This document shows positions 1 through 6,416 of a stretch of DNA of 8,258 nt, in pieces. The translations under genes and the position numbers were made by a program. This stretch comes from Hyphomicrobiales bacterium (GTDB lineage: Bacteria > Pseudomonadota > Alphaproteobacteria > Rhizobiales > S144-35). A model generated the notes under the pieces. It ran no database searches. It was given only the letters and a program-made list of their open reading frames with translations, and was not told where the DNA came from. The stretch lies in contig WGBT01000326.1 in NCBI GenBank assembly GCA_015494185.1, positions 1-8,258 on the forward strand, given 5' to 3'. How positions within the stretch are numbered: the first letter of the stretch is position 1; the number at the start of each line of letters is the position of its first letter.

Positions 1-798
1 TGGAAAACAATGACATAACAATGTGACCGGACTTAAGTGGAGAGGCATGTTGTCAATTGTATCGATAAAGAAAATTTCGTCTGGCCCCATAGCGAGTAAT
101 TCGTGAAACAAGCTAGGTCGAACCCAGGGCCTGCCTACCCATCGGTCGTCACCTCCATAGTGGGCTCTAACACTGAACACTTTGATTAGGTGTTGGATAC
201 CCTTTTGCGCGGACCTGAAAAATTTCAGTACATCCTCCCGGCTATAATCAAGCGTTGGTAACCCGCTTTTTTTAATATAGGGGGCGTGAAACCCAAGTTG
301 GCCACGTACATGAAGCCACCTTCCTGGTAGAAAAGCATATTTAGTCTCTGCGTTGTTCCCAGCCATGAAGATCAACGCACACGAAGATAAGCATTTAGCA
401 CCTCTTTCGATGACGGTGCTTATTCCATTGCCACTATCCCCCAGCAGAAATTTCGCGATATTCAGACCTTCTTGGTAACTACCTCCTGGACTATCGAGAC
501 AGAGAAAAGCCGGAGCGACAAGATTGCCGTGTTTTACTTGCCTAAACGCTTTTCGGATCTTGCTCAGATCGCCCTTCTTGATTTCGCCCTTCAGCCGGAC
601 GTTGCACCTTGGAGGCTGTTCCTCGATCATATTGGAAACCGGATCGACAACACTGGCCTCGTGATCAATATACCAATAGTTCCTCTTTTCAATGATCCGG
701 ACTTCTGCGGCCTCAATGGTCGGCATAAACATGGCAAGTGCCATGATGATGGTGATGAGGGGAAACAAAATTCGCTGAAATATCGTACTGGCAAACAT
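1..798 (-). CDS. Secreted ClpP/crotonase-fold protein, probable periplasmic serine protease (3' end cut by window)
   Basis: The minus-strand frame is open from ATG at 798 to the window edge (266 codons, no stop), so the C-terminus is missing. Residues 1-30 form a signal peptide: a short basic start, a hydrophobic core (ILFPLITIIMALAMFM) and a likely cut near IEAA. The mature part looks like the ClpP/crotonase fold: a LDSPGGS oxyanion-type loop (101-107), a helix after it (GLNIAKFLL), then CLSSCALIFMAG (136-147) and LGFHAP (168-173). By analogy with ClpP-like periplasmic proteins, Ser138 would be the nucleophile and His171 the base; IDTIDN at 245-250 may hold the acid. It lies 34 bases after the OmpA-domain gene, same strand, so co-transcription is likely. 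What it cleaves is unknown. The fold is well supported; proteolytic activity is inference. Confidence 0.8.
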   Translation of the reverse strand, partial: MFASTIFQRILFPLITIIMALAMFMPTIEAAEVRIIEKRNYWYIDHEASVVDPVSNMIEEQPPRCNVRLKGEIKKGDLSKIRKAFRQVKHGNLVAPAFLCLDSPGGSYQEGLNIAKFLLGDSGNGISTVIERGAKCLSSCALIFMAGNNAETKYAFLPGRWLHVRGQLGFHAPYIKKSGLPTLDYSREDVLKFFRSAQKGIQHLIKVFSVRAHYGGDDRWVGRPWVRPSLFHELLAMGPDEIFFIDTIDNMPLHLSPVTLLCHCFP

Positions 799-806
799 CG
801 TGCATA

Positions 807-812
807 CCTCCC
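807..812 (-). promoter_or_regulatory. Ribosome binding site choosing the start of the ClpP-like gene
   Basis: GGGAGG on the minus strand lies 8 bases before the ATG at 798. A nearer ATG at 805 is out of frame with the conserved protein, and only two bases separate it from the motif. This fixes 798 as the start and puts a clean signal peptide at the N-terminus. Confidence 0.7.
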
Positions 813-832
813 ATTCGATAAATCAGGGTTCA

Positions 833-1465
833 TTACGGTAACAAGTTCACGATTTGCACGCGGCGGTTTTCGGCGGCTTCAGGGGCATCGCGGCGTTTCA
901 ATTGCTCCTCGCCATAGCCGACGGCAATCAGACGGCGCGGGTCGATACCGAAATTTGTCACCAAAAACTCCCGGACGGCACGTGCCCGGCGTTGCGACAG
1001 ATTTTGGTTATAAACTTCGGAACCTTTAGCATCTGTGTGGCCCGCGATCATGAAGGTGCCGCTGGACAACCGGTTATCGCTTAAGGCCTGTCCCAGCCGG
1101 ATCAGCGCGGGCATTGCCTGCGGTGTGATGACAGCCGAATCATAGGCGAAATAAATCTCCATATCGACGCTTGGGCGCTTGTTTTCCCGCACGATAGCCG
1201 CAAGCTTCTGCCGCTCCTCCACCGTCACATCATGGCCACTGCCGGCACGGCGCACAATGATGCGGTTCTGCTGCCGCCGTTCCAGTTCCGCCGGCGTCAA
1301 CGGTTTTTCCGCCGCCGGCGCCTTGTTCTGCAGCATGTTGATCAGGTCTTCCGTCGTCAGCGTCTGCTGGGCCTGGGTTGGCCCGCCCCAAAGCAATACC
1401 GCCGCCAGAGCTGAAAACAGCAAAGAGAAAGTCCGAAAAAACAGGGGATTGATCCAACTTTTCAT
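833..1465 (-). CDS. Secreted OmpA C-terminal domain protein (peptidoglycan-binding)
   Basis: A 210-residue protein. Residues 1-32 are a signal peptide ending PTQA, with no lipobox Cys. A polar linker (33-100) holds a charged helix-like stretch. Residues 102-208 are an OmpA-like domain: IYFAYDS (start of the domain), GHTDAKGS with Asp145, LSQRRARAV with Arg160, VGYGEE, and ENRRVQI near the end. Asp145 and Arg160 match the pair that grips diaminopimelate in peptidoglycan. There is no eight-stranded barrel before it, so this is a periplasmic cell-wall-binding protein rather than a porin-type OmpA. I chose ATG 1465 because a GGAGG sits 9 bases upstream and the signal peptide then starts properly; upstream in-frame ATGs at 1474 and 1516 lack usable spacing. 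It is followed 34 bases later by the ClpP-like gene, suggesting a shared envelope task. Confidence 0.9.
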   Translation of the reverse strand: MKSWINPLFFRTFSLLFSALAAVLLWGGPTQAQQTLTTEDLINMLQNKAPAAEKPLTPAELERRQQNRIIVRRAGSGHDVTVEERQKLAAIVRENKRPSVDMEIYFAYDSAVITPQAMPALIRLGQALSDNRLSSGTFMIAGHTDAKGSEVYNQNLSQRRARAVREFLVTNFGIDPRRLIAVGYGEEQLKRRDAPEAAENRRVQIVNLLP

Positions 1466-1474
1466 CTCTCTCAT

Positions 1475-1479
1475 CCTCC
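1475..1479 (-). promoter_or_regulatory. Ribosome binding site deciding the OmpA-domain start
   Basis: GGAGG on the minus strand lies 9 bases before ATG 1465. The in-frame ATG at 1474 directly abuts it and could not use it, so the shorter protein starting MKSW is preferred. Confidence 0.65.
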
Positions 1480-1541
1480 ACTCAATGTTTTGATGACCGT
1501 CTTTGGATCCGGCCAATTCCCGGAGGGAATGGAAATGGCGT

Positions 1542-1763
1542 TTAGCTTATTTTTTGTGTCGTATGCTGTATGTTTGACCTATAATATTCCTGATATTCCG
1601 TAGTTGGCCGACTCAAAAAAGCAATCTGTTGAAGTTGCATACAAGCTGGCGGTTTGGGGCTTGCCTTAGGGGGGCTTGCGGCAGAAACGCCGTCTTTTTG
1701 ACATTTTGTGGGCGGGGGAACCTGCGTTCCTATGAAAGCCGTGCGTTTTCTTGTCTGCCACAT
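1542..1763 (-). CDS. Possible small basic, proline-rich protein of unknown function
   Basis: A 73-codon frame starting MWQTRKRTAF. GGAGG lies 5 bases before the ATG, a good ribosome binding site, and it ends 76 bases before the OmpA-domain start on the same strand. The protein has a basic start, a middle rich in Pro/Lys/Ala/Ser (VPPPTK, SPPKASPKPP), two Cys residues and a polar end. I see no signal peptide, membrane segment or known motif. It could be a small leader gene of the envelope operon, a 3' relic, or a chance frame in the decayed region beside it. The ribosome binding site is the only positive evidence. Confidence 0.25.
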   Translation of the reverse strand: MWQTRKRTAFIGTQVPPPTKCQKDGVSAASPPKASPKPPACMQLQQIAFLSRPTTEYQEYYRSNIQHTTQKIS

Positions 1764-2068
1764 ATTGTCCTCCGGTCCTTCAAATGCGTTAGCGATTTGG
1801 AAACTTGAGATCTATATCGGGATGATCCTGATTGTTCAGCTTCCAACCAGCTTGCTTATCACGGTTTTTGATGGAGCGATGACCGACTCCATGCAGCCAA
1901 GAAAGCCTCTTTGTCTACGACTATGCCGCTCTTAACCATCCACTTGCCAGCCAGAATGTATGACCGGCGCCTTGCGGGGGGCCCGCGCCATGGGGTATGA
2001 AATTGTGGGTCAGGATGATCGGTGGCGGTGGTCGCTGGCGAGTAACTCAGCAATAGGTGTAATAGCTT
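1764..2068. other. Gene-free stretch in the decayed region
   Basis: About 300 bases with no frame I can defend on either strand. Short open stretches exist, but none has both a ribosome binding site and a recognisable motif. Its position, directly downstream (minus sense) of the BrnT relic, is where the antitoxin brnA would normally lie. I could not find a convincing BrnA motif, so any brnA has been lost or is too degraded to read by eye. Confidence 0.4.
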
Positions 2069-2197
2069 TCAGCGGCTGTAAAAGTCTACACATTCGAAGA
2101 CCTTGGGGGCTGTATCGGCTGTATCAAAGGCGATGTCATGTTTGGCGAGGTTGTCCGCCGCTTTGTCCTCATTTCATCCGAACCTGTTGTCCTGTAT
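2069..2197 (-). pseudogene. brnT: Remnant of a BrnT-type toxin gene
   Basis: In one minus-strand frame the translation runs IQDNRFG, a TGA stop, then NEDKAADNLAKHDIAFDTA and KVFE, ending at TGA 2069-2071. Intact BrnT ribonuclease toxins open with a phrase like FxWDxxKAxxNLxKHxVxFxxA followed by VF, so the stop at 2174-2176 (TGA) sits where the conserved Trp (TGG) is expected. The ATA codon at 2195-2197 may be a lost ATG start. Only about 43 codons remain of the roughly 90 in the family; the beta-sheet core and catalytic part are gone. No intact brnA follows. The match is by motif recall only, but the run NLAKH plus IAF after EDKAAD is characteristic. It is non-functional as read. Confidence 0.6.
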
Positions 2198-2442
2198 TGT
2201 AGCGAATAAGCCTCCTCGTTCAATCAACAGCCCGGCTCCGGCCTGCGCGGAAATCGAAAGGATTTCTTTCATCGCAAGGCACCATGATTTGCCCGCGAAG
2301 CTGGTACCCTCCAAAGGTGGCGCATCCGTTCACTGGCGCCGCTTTCTGTCTTTATGCCGGAGGCTTTTATCCTCTGACCGCTTAGGCTTTCCGTATCCTA
2401 TTGAAGATTTCAGGTGAATTGGACGGTATACGAATAAAGGTC
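2198..2442. other. Unassigned decayed sequence between the BrnT and integrase relics
   Basis: No intact gene. The catalytic C-terminal part of the integrase (the HxLR and final Tyr boxes) should fall here if the two relics were once neighbours, yet I cannot find it in any minus-strand frame. This implies a deletion or heavy scrambling. Short open stretches exist on both strands and none shows a recognised motif. Confidence 0.4.
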
Positions 2443-2951
2443 AGGGGCCGCCGGTGTTACATGTGCGAGCTTGCCGGTATTGGACTTGCCGCAGCGTGAT
2501 GAAGACGCCGTCATAGGCGGTCCATGTCAGCCGCCGCAAGCCGCCCTGGTGCTGTCCGGTATGCAGGGCCGGCAAAATGACGAGCTGCATTTCCGGTCCG
2601 GCATGGGCCATGAAGGCGCTGATGTGTTCCGGAAGCCAGATCCTGCCGGTGCGTTTGGTGTTGTAAAGCCGTTCCGGCCTGGTGAAATGGTTCCGGGTGA
2701 CCTCCCCAATTTAAGTTTCCTGGCCCAGGCCCAGCTGACGATCCGGCGCATGACGGATCACATATAGTCGGCCTGCTTGGTGAAACCTTTGCGATCTCAT
2801 TGCGCCAGGTCAGGAAGTCGAGGCGGATGCAGCGGTCGTTCAAGGCCTTAATCGGCAGAGACACCGGTTTCCGCGTACGGAGGCCGAACTTGTCTTCGAT
2901 GAGTGCGATCTGGCGCCGGTCGTCCTTTTTTACCGTCCAAACCGGCCTTTA
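2443..2951 (-). pseudogene. Degenerate tyrosine recombinase (phage/island integrase)
   Basis: Read across three minus-strand frames, a site-specific integrase can be followed from N- to C-terminus. First DRRQIALIEDKFG, then IKALNDRCIRLDFLTWRNEIAK. A frameshift leads to KQADYM, a TGA where Trp is expected, and SVMRRIVSWAWARKLK. A second shift leads to RPERLYNTKRTGRIWLPEHI, SAFMAHAGPEMQLVILPALHTGQ, and RRLTWTAYDGVFITLRQ. A third leads to SNTGKLAHV. This is the core-binding domain plus the first part of the catalytic domain of PF00589-type integrases of alphaproteobacterial islands. Box I, normally TGxRxGD/E, reads TGQHQGG, so the catalytic Arg is now His and the acidic residue Gly. The HxLR box and catalytic Tyr are absent. 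It is dead, and it begins just after the stop of the coiled-coil gene. Confidence 0.8.
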
Positions 2952-2968
2952 TACCAAGCCCCTTGATA

Positions 2969-4357
2969 TTACTTCGCCTGGCGTTCTTTGACGCGGCGTA
3001 AACGGTCGGCGAGAGAGGTTTTATTTTTAGCGTCTTGTGATGGCGATGAAGTGGAAGGTGGCGGAGGTGTTCCATGATCTGTGCCATTCACACCATCAAC
3101 GGATTTTTGCTTTGGCGGTGTTGGCCGTTCAGGAGGGCTGGTTGTTTTCTGAGACGAAGGCGGCACGCTGCCCGAAGAAGCGCGTCGCCCCTCTTCTCGA
3201 GCGGATTTTGGGGATTTTCGTGGTTGAGCCAAGCTTTCCGATTGGGGATGATGTCTTGGGGGCGTTTGCCTTTGATCGGCCTTGTCACTGAGAATTTTTT
3301 TGGAGCGCGTCATGCGCTTGTTACGGTTGTTAACGGTCGTTTCTGAAGATGACGCTGGCCGCTTGGTTTTGTTGTTTGAAGCTTTCTCTTGGGAGTTTTT
3401 GGCAGCCGGGCTTGTTTTTTGTGTACTATCTTCCGCACTCGCGGTCTTTGCCGTTGCCGCAAGGGGCTTTAACTTGGTCTTCTTGCCGCGGTTCTTCTTT
3501 GAGAGAGTTACAGCGCTTTTTGCCGTGGTATTGGATGGACGCTCAGGCCGCTCAACCGAAGCCCCATGCGCGGTTGCCGCCGTTAAAACCGCTCCTTTTT
3601 GCGCTGTCGTTGCCATGCGCGCAATGGTGTCGCCAAGCCGGGCCATCTCTTCGCGCAGCATTGGCGCCTGTTGCAGTTCGAACTGTTTGGCGGCGGCGAC
3701 TTCCTTTTTCAGCACTTCCACCGCCTGCACCAGCCGTTTGTTTTGCGCGCGAAGGGTGCGGAATTCCTTTTGCGAGGCAGCCCGTGCTCCTTGATTGCGT
3801 GTTGCCGCATCCAGCGCCTGGCGCAGCCGTTGAATTTCCGCCTGGCGCAGGCGTTCGGTCTGGGCCGCCTGGTTCAAGGCCGCGGTTTGTTTTTCGATGC
3901 CTCGGCGCAATTTGGCAATTCGCTGATCCCGTTCTTCCAATTGCGCCATTGCTTTTTCAAGCCGGCTCATCAATTCCGGCAAGCGTTGCCGTACCGTTTG
4001 TTCGAGAACCGTCGTTTTGCTGGCCCGTTCGGCAAGATTGGTGCGCAATATCCGGATCTGTTCCTGCTGTTCCTTCAACGCCGCCTTGTGCTGATTGACG
4101 GCAACCATTTGCTGGACGGATTTCTCCCGCGCCTTATCGAGCAGGATTTCAAGCTGTCTGAATTTAATGGCATATTCGGCGCGCATCTGATCGCGGTCGG
4201 CTTGCACGTCGCGCCATGAGGCGGGCAATTCCGCGCGCAACCGTTTCGTTGTCAATCGCACCGCGCGGCGCCACACGGCGCGGGAGAACAACAGCGCCAG
4301 AATACTTGCTGAAAGGAAGCCTAAGGCTACCAGCATGATTGAATGAATGATATTCAC
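2969..4357 (-). CDS. Membrane-anchored coiled-coil protein with a disordered Lys/Ser/Pro tail
   Basis: A 462-residue protein in three parts. Residues 5-25 are one N-terminal hydrophobic segment (IMLVALGFLSASILALLF) followed by a basic stretch (WRRAVRLTTKRLRAE), which predicts a membrane anchor with the rest in the cytoplasm. Residues about 50-250 are almost continuous heptad-like coiled coil, rich in Gln, Glu, Arg and Leu, with only a Pro at 127 and at 232. Residues 265-445 are low-complexity Lys/Ser/Thr/Pro, surely disordered. The final 15 residues (TSLADRLRRVKERQ) look helical and may be a small docking motif. It resembles a conserved, uncharacterised membrane protein of Hyphomicrobiales as I recall it; no function is assigned. 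It is often mistaken for an SMC or chromosome-partition protein because of the coiled coil, but there is no ATPase motif. The ribosome binding site is weak. Confidence 0.85.
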   Translation of the reverse strand: MNIIHSIMLVALGFLSASILALLFSRAVWRRAVRLTTKRLRAELPASWRDVQADRDQMRAEYAIKFRQLEILLDKAREKSVQQMVAVNQHKAALKEQQEQIRILRTNLAERASKTTVLEQTVRQRLPELMSRLEKAMAQLEERDQRIAKLRRGIEKQTAALNQAAQTERLRQAEIQRLRQALDAATRNQGARAASQKEFRTLRAQNKRLVQAVEVLKKEVAAAKQFELQQAPMLREEMARLGDTIARMATTAQKGAVLTAATAHGASVERPERPSNTTAKSAVTLSKKNRGKKTKLKPLAATAKTASAEDSTQKTSPAAKNSQEKASNNKTKRPASSSETTVNNRNKRMTRSKKILSDKADQRQTPPRHHPQSESLAQPRKSPKSAREEGRRASSGSVPPSSQKTTSPPERPTPPKQKSVDGVNGTDHGTPPPPSTSSPSQDAKNKTSLADRLRRVKERQAK

Positions 4358-4398
4358 TCAGGCGGCTCCCCAATTGGCGTGAGTTGATGTGAAATCGT

Positions 4399-4426
4399 TG
4401 AATATTTTCAATATCTTTATTTTCAA
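4399..4426 (-). promoter_or_regulatory. Candidate sigma-70 promoter for the coiled-coil gene
   Basis: On the minus strand TTGAAA (4421-4426) and TATTCA (4399-4404) are 16 bases apart, giving a leader of about 35 bases before ATG 4357. The -10 part lies inside a small inverted repeat, TTGAA / TTCAA (4398-4411), that could bind a regulator. The surrounding A+T richness makes chance matches common. Confidence 0.3.
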
Positions 4427-4748
4427 AAGATCTATGGACGGGGGCTCCAAGCAGCAAAAATTTGTTGTGTTTTCAAGCTTTAAAGGACAATATTTTTTAG
4501 TCATTTTCATTAATGAACATTTTAAGACCAGGCAAGCTTTAGCCCAGCAGCTCAGCTCGTAAGAGGACAGTAAGACAAAGTTTCATCTTTCTGTCACAGA
4601 AGAACGGGCAGAATATTATGATGTGTAAAACCTAAATTTGGGCCGCAGGACAGTTATCAGCTTTTACCACCTTCTGGCCAAAACTTGCTCACTTGGTTTG
4701 TCTAGACAGATTTAGATTTTTACATCTTATATTTCAGTTCTATTTCTT

Positions 4749-4777
4749 GGGCCATGCCTTGGCGGAAAGGCGTGCCC
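4749..4777. other. Strong RNA-like hairpin in intergenic DNA
   Basis: The plus strand has GGGC, a bulged C, ATGCCTT, a six-base loop GGCGGA, then AAGGCGTGCCC. This gives an 11-bp stem with one G-T wobble and one bulge. It is not followed by a T-run in either direction, so it is not a typical terminator. It could be part of a small RNA or a mobile palindrome. The strand is unknown. Confidence 0.4.
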
Positions 4778-4956
4778 ATCGACCTCAAAGTTAGTTCTAC
4801 CGACATCTATGCCCACAGATGTTCAGACAAAATCTCATGCCTCCTCATCTCACGCTCCTAACCATGAATTTCTGCAATTCCTGTCTCAAAATGAATGAGA
4901 TAGCAGCAATTCCTTAATTTTCAGCGTACAAATTTCAACCTCAGCGCAAAATCCGG

Positions 4957-6069
4957 TCAAAACGGATTCCAGGTGGGCCGGGCAGAATATTTGATATAGC
5001 CAATATTGGCGCCAAAGCGAAGGCCAACACCGGATTGGATCCGAGCCAGCATCACATCATCACGTTTTTCGAAGGTAATTCCAACCCCGCCAACCAGATA
5101 AGCTTGACCGTCAACCGCGGCATAGCGCTGAAACAGCTGGCGCACGTCACGCAGATTATAGACCAGGATCATGGTTTTTGCACCGGTTGCGCCAAAATCA
5201 TAACCAATCGATGGGCCTTGCCAATAGATTTTGCCCTCCTGTCCCCATTTCGTGAAATAGTTTCCTTCACCATATCGCAGGCCGGCAATAATCGAGCCAC
5301 CAGCTTCTTCGCCCAAGATATAGGCGTTGGGCCGCCCCTTTTTGCGAAATACGGATTCAACGGCGCGGGCGATCCCACCACTGATCTTGCCGAAAAAACG
5401 ATGCCCCGCATCGATGATTTCACTGGAGGAATAGGTGCCGCGGTCATCGTTATGAGCAACCGGCGGCGGTGCGCCATACCGGGGGGACTGTGATGGTGTG
5501 CCATACCTATAACGGTCATTGCCTGGGGGCGGGCCTGGTTGATATTGCCCGTACGGTTGCCCATTGGGATTGCCATAGACTGGATTGCCATAGGCGGGGG
5601 GGCTTTGATCACGATAACCTGGGACCGTTCGAGGGGCAGGCTCCCCATAGCCTGTGCTATAACCGGTATCGGGCGCCGCACGGTAACGGCCATCACCGCG
5701 TGGCGGGGAGCCATATTGCTGCGATTGTCCTGGTGGCGCGTATTGTGTGGGGGGCAGATAGTTGGGCGGCTGTTGCCGCGGAAGAACGTTGTTGTCTCGA
5801 TAGGGGGCTGGGGCCTGTGAGAGGTCCTCAGCACCATAGGCCGTTGAGCCGTTGTCATAAGCTTGCGTGCCTTGTTGCCAAGGAAGCGTTTCAGCCAGAG
5901 TGGGGCTTCCCCCCAGAACCAGACCGAGCATCAAAGTGCCAGCTATTGCCAGCCTTATTCCTCTCAAGCTGGTCCCTATTGATCTTCTGCGCTTTGTTTT
6001 TTGTGTGACTTGAGCCCATTGTTGGCTTTTTTTCCGGCGCCAAGCCTTTGTCATTTTGCGAACGCTCAT
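4957..6069 (-). CDS. eipA: DUF1134 envelope protein, EipA-like, with long Pro/Tyr-rich linker
   Basis: A 370-residue exported protein. Residues 1-37 are a long, very basic N-region, followed by a hydrophobic core (38-52) and a likely cut after PTLA (59). Residues about 61-212 are low complexity, dominated by Pro, Tyr, Gly, Gln and Asn. Residues 213-370 are a full DUF1134 domain: SEIIDAGHRFFGKISGG, GRPNAYILGEEAGG, GLRYGEG, YWQGPSIGYDFGA, MILVYNLRD, YLVGGVGITF, and the terminal YSARPTWNPF. In Brucella, EipA is a small periplasmic beta-barrel protein needed for envelope integrity; the same role is inferred here. EipA there is roughly 200 residues, so the linker almost doubles the protein. ATG 6069 is supported by AGGA 7 bases upstream; ATG at codon 6 has no such signal. 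No tight operon partner: gltD ends 347 bases upstream. Confidence 0.92.
   Translation of the reverse strand: MSVRKMTKAWRRKKSQQWAQVTQKTKRRRSIGTSLRGIRLAIAGTLMLGLVLGGSPTLAETLPWQQGTQAYDNGSTAYGAEDLSQAPAPYRDNNVLPRQQPPNYLPPTQYAPPGQSQQYGSPPRGDGRYRAAPDTGYSTGYGEPAPRTVPGYRDQSPPAYGNPVYGNPNGQPYGQYQPGPPPGNDRYRYGTPSQSPRYGAPPPVAHNDDRGTYSSSEIIDAGHRFFGKISGGIARAVESVFRKKGRPNAYILGEEAGGSIIAGLRYGEGNYFTKWGQEGKIYWQGPSIGYDFGATGAKTMILVYNLRDVRQLFQRYAAVDGQAYLVGGVGITFEKRDDVMLARIQSGVGLRFGANIGYIKYSARPTWNPF
5567..5596 (-). repeat. 15-bp tandem repeat in the EipA linker
   Basis: Two adjacent 15-bp units begin GGATTGCCATA on the plus strand and encode AYGNP and VYGNP (residues about 159-168). The unit is in frame, pointing to growth of the linker by slippage or unequal exchange. 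Confidence 0.6.
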
Positions 6070-6274
6070 CTGGAAATCCTGACGCTAATTTGCATGACTT
6101 GCGTGTCAAGACTTTATCTTCTTGCATTTTTATTCTTAGCGGAGTGATTTGGGCCGCTTACTCTCTTGATCACGCGTGATTTCCAATAATTTTCCATGGA
6201 AACTGTTACCAAACTATGGCCAATAGACGGGGGATGTCATATCAGACCGTTCAGCAACCTCCGCCTTTTCCAAA
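6070..6274. other. Intergenic leader region upstream of eipA
   Basis: No gene seen. On the minus strand a perfect TTGACA lies at 6104-6109, but no acceptable -10 box follows at the right distance before the eipA start, so a promoter is not called. The rest of the interval is A+T-rich without clear structure. Confidence 0.4.
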
Positions 6275-6393
6275 CAGAATTGCTAGAGCTCAATCTGATC
6301 ACATGAGAAATCGGATTTCCGCTCTAGAATCTCGTTTTGCCGCACAATTGATCCGAAAACCGGTTGCCTCTTGAAGGAGTTGTGCTTTAGAGC
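6275..6393. repeat. Rhizobial-type mosaic intergenic palindrome
   Basis: An imperfect inverted repeat spans 6283-6327: CTAGAGC at the left and GCTCTAG at the right. The stem continues inward as AATC-TGAT against ATCGGATTT, with a loop of about ten bases. An exact 13-base palindrome GAAATCGGATTTC sits at 6307-6319. To the right follow CTCGTTTTGCCGCACAATTG, then GATCCGAAAACCGGTT and finally TTTAGAGC at 6386-6393. Short modules of this kind (TAGAGC ends, a CGGAAAACCGG-like block) are familiar from repeated intergenic elements of Rhizobium, Brucella and relatives (RIME-like). It lies just after the gltD stop and could fold in the mRNA 3' end and protect or end the transcript. The identity is from memory. 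Confidence 0.6.
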
Positions 6394-6416
6394 TTTCACC
6401 CTTCGTCCAATAGGGA

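Larger units (their letters stand above)
4358..4956. other. 599-base A+T-rich intergenic region between eipA and the coiled-coil gene
   Basis: No coding frame is convincing here. The stretch holds a candidate promoter for the coiled-coil gene near 4399-4426, a strong G+C-rich hairpin at 4749-4777, and a second hairpin at 4803-4822 (ACATCT / AGATGT, loop of 8). There is also a weak TCTCA / TGAGA inverted repeat at 4884-4900 flanked by two copies of GCAATTCC (4873-4880 and 4905-4912). None of the hairpins is followed by a T-run on either strand, so no classical terminator can be called for eipA. It is long for such a gene-dense genome and could hold a small RNA. Confidence 0.5.

Noticed and set aside
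472..1029. A 185-codon plus-strand open frame
   Set aside because: It lies antisense to both the ClpP-like gene and the OmpA-domain gene, has no ribosome binding site and shows no domain; the minus strand explains the sequence.
1677..1703. GCGGC / GCCGT hairpin followed by CTTTTT on the plus strand, like a terminator
   Set aside because: The stem is only 4-5 bp and there is no plus-strand gene upstream for it to end; it also lies inside the possible small minus-strand frame.
2471..2767. A 98-codon plus-strand frame in the decayed region
   Set aside because: It is antisense to the integrase relic, which is recognisable on the minus strand across frames.
3349..4219. Long plus-strand frames opposite the coiled-coil gene
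   Set aside because: Antisense shadows caused by the Gln/Arg/Ala-rich coiled-coil codons on the other strand; composition is implausible (Phe/Pro/Cys-rich) and no motif is seen.
4884..4900. TCTCA / TGAGA inverted repeat as the eipA terminator
   Set aside because: Only 5 bp with no T-run after it on the minus strand.
5169..5858. A 229-codon minus-strand frame inside eipA
   Set aside because: It is a shifted frame of the low-complexity linker; the eipA frame carries the conserved DUF1134 domain.
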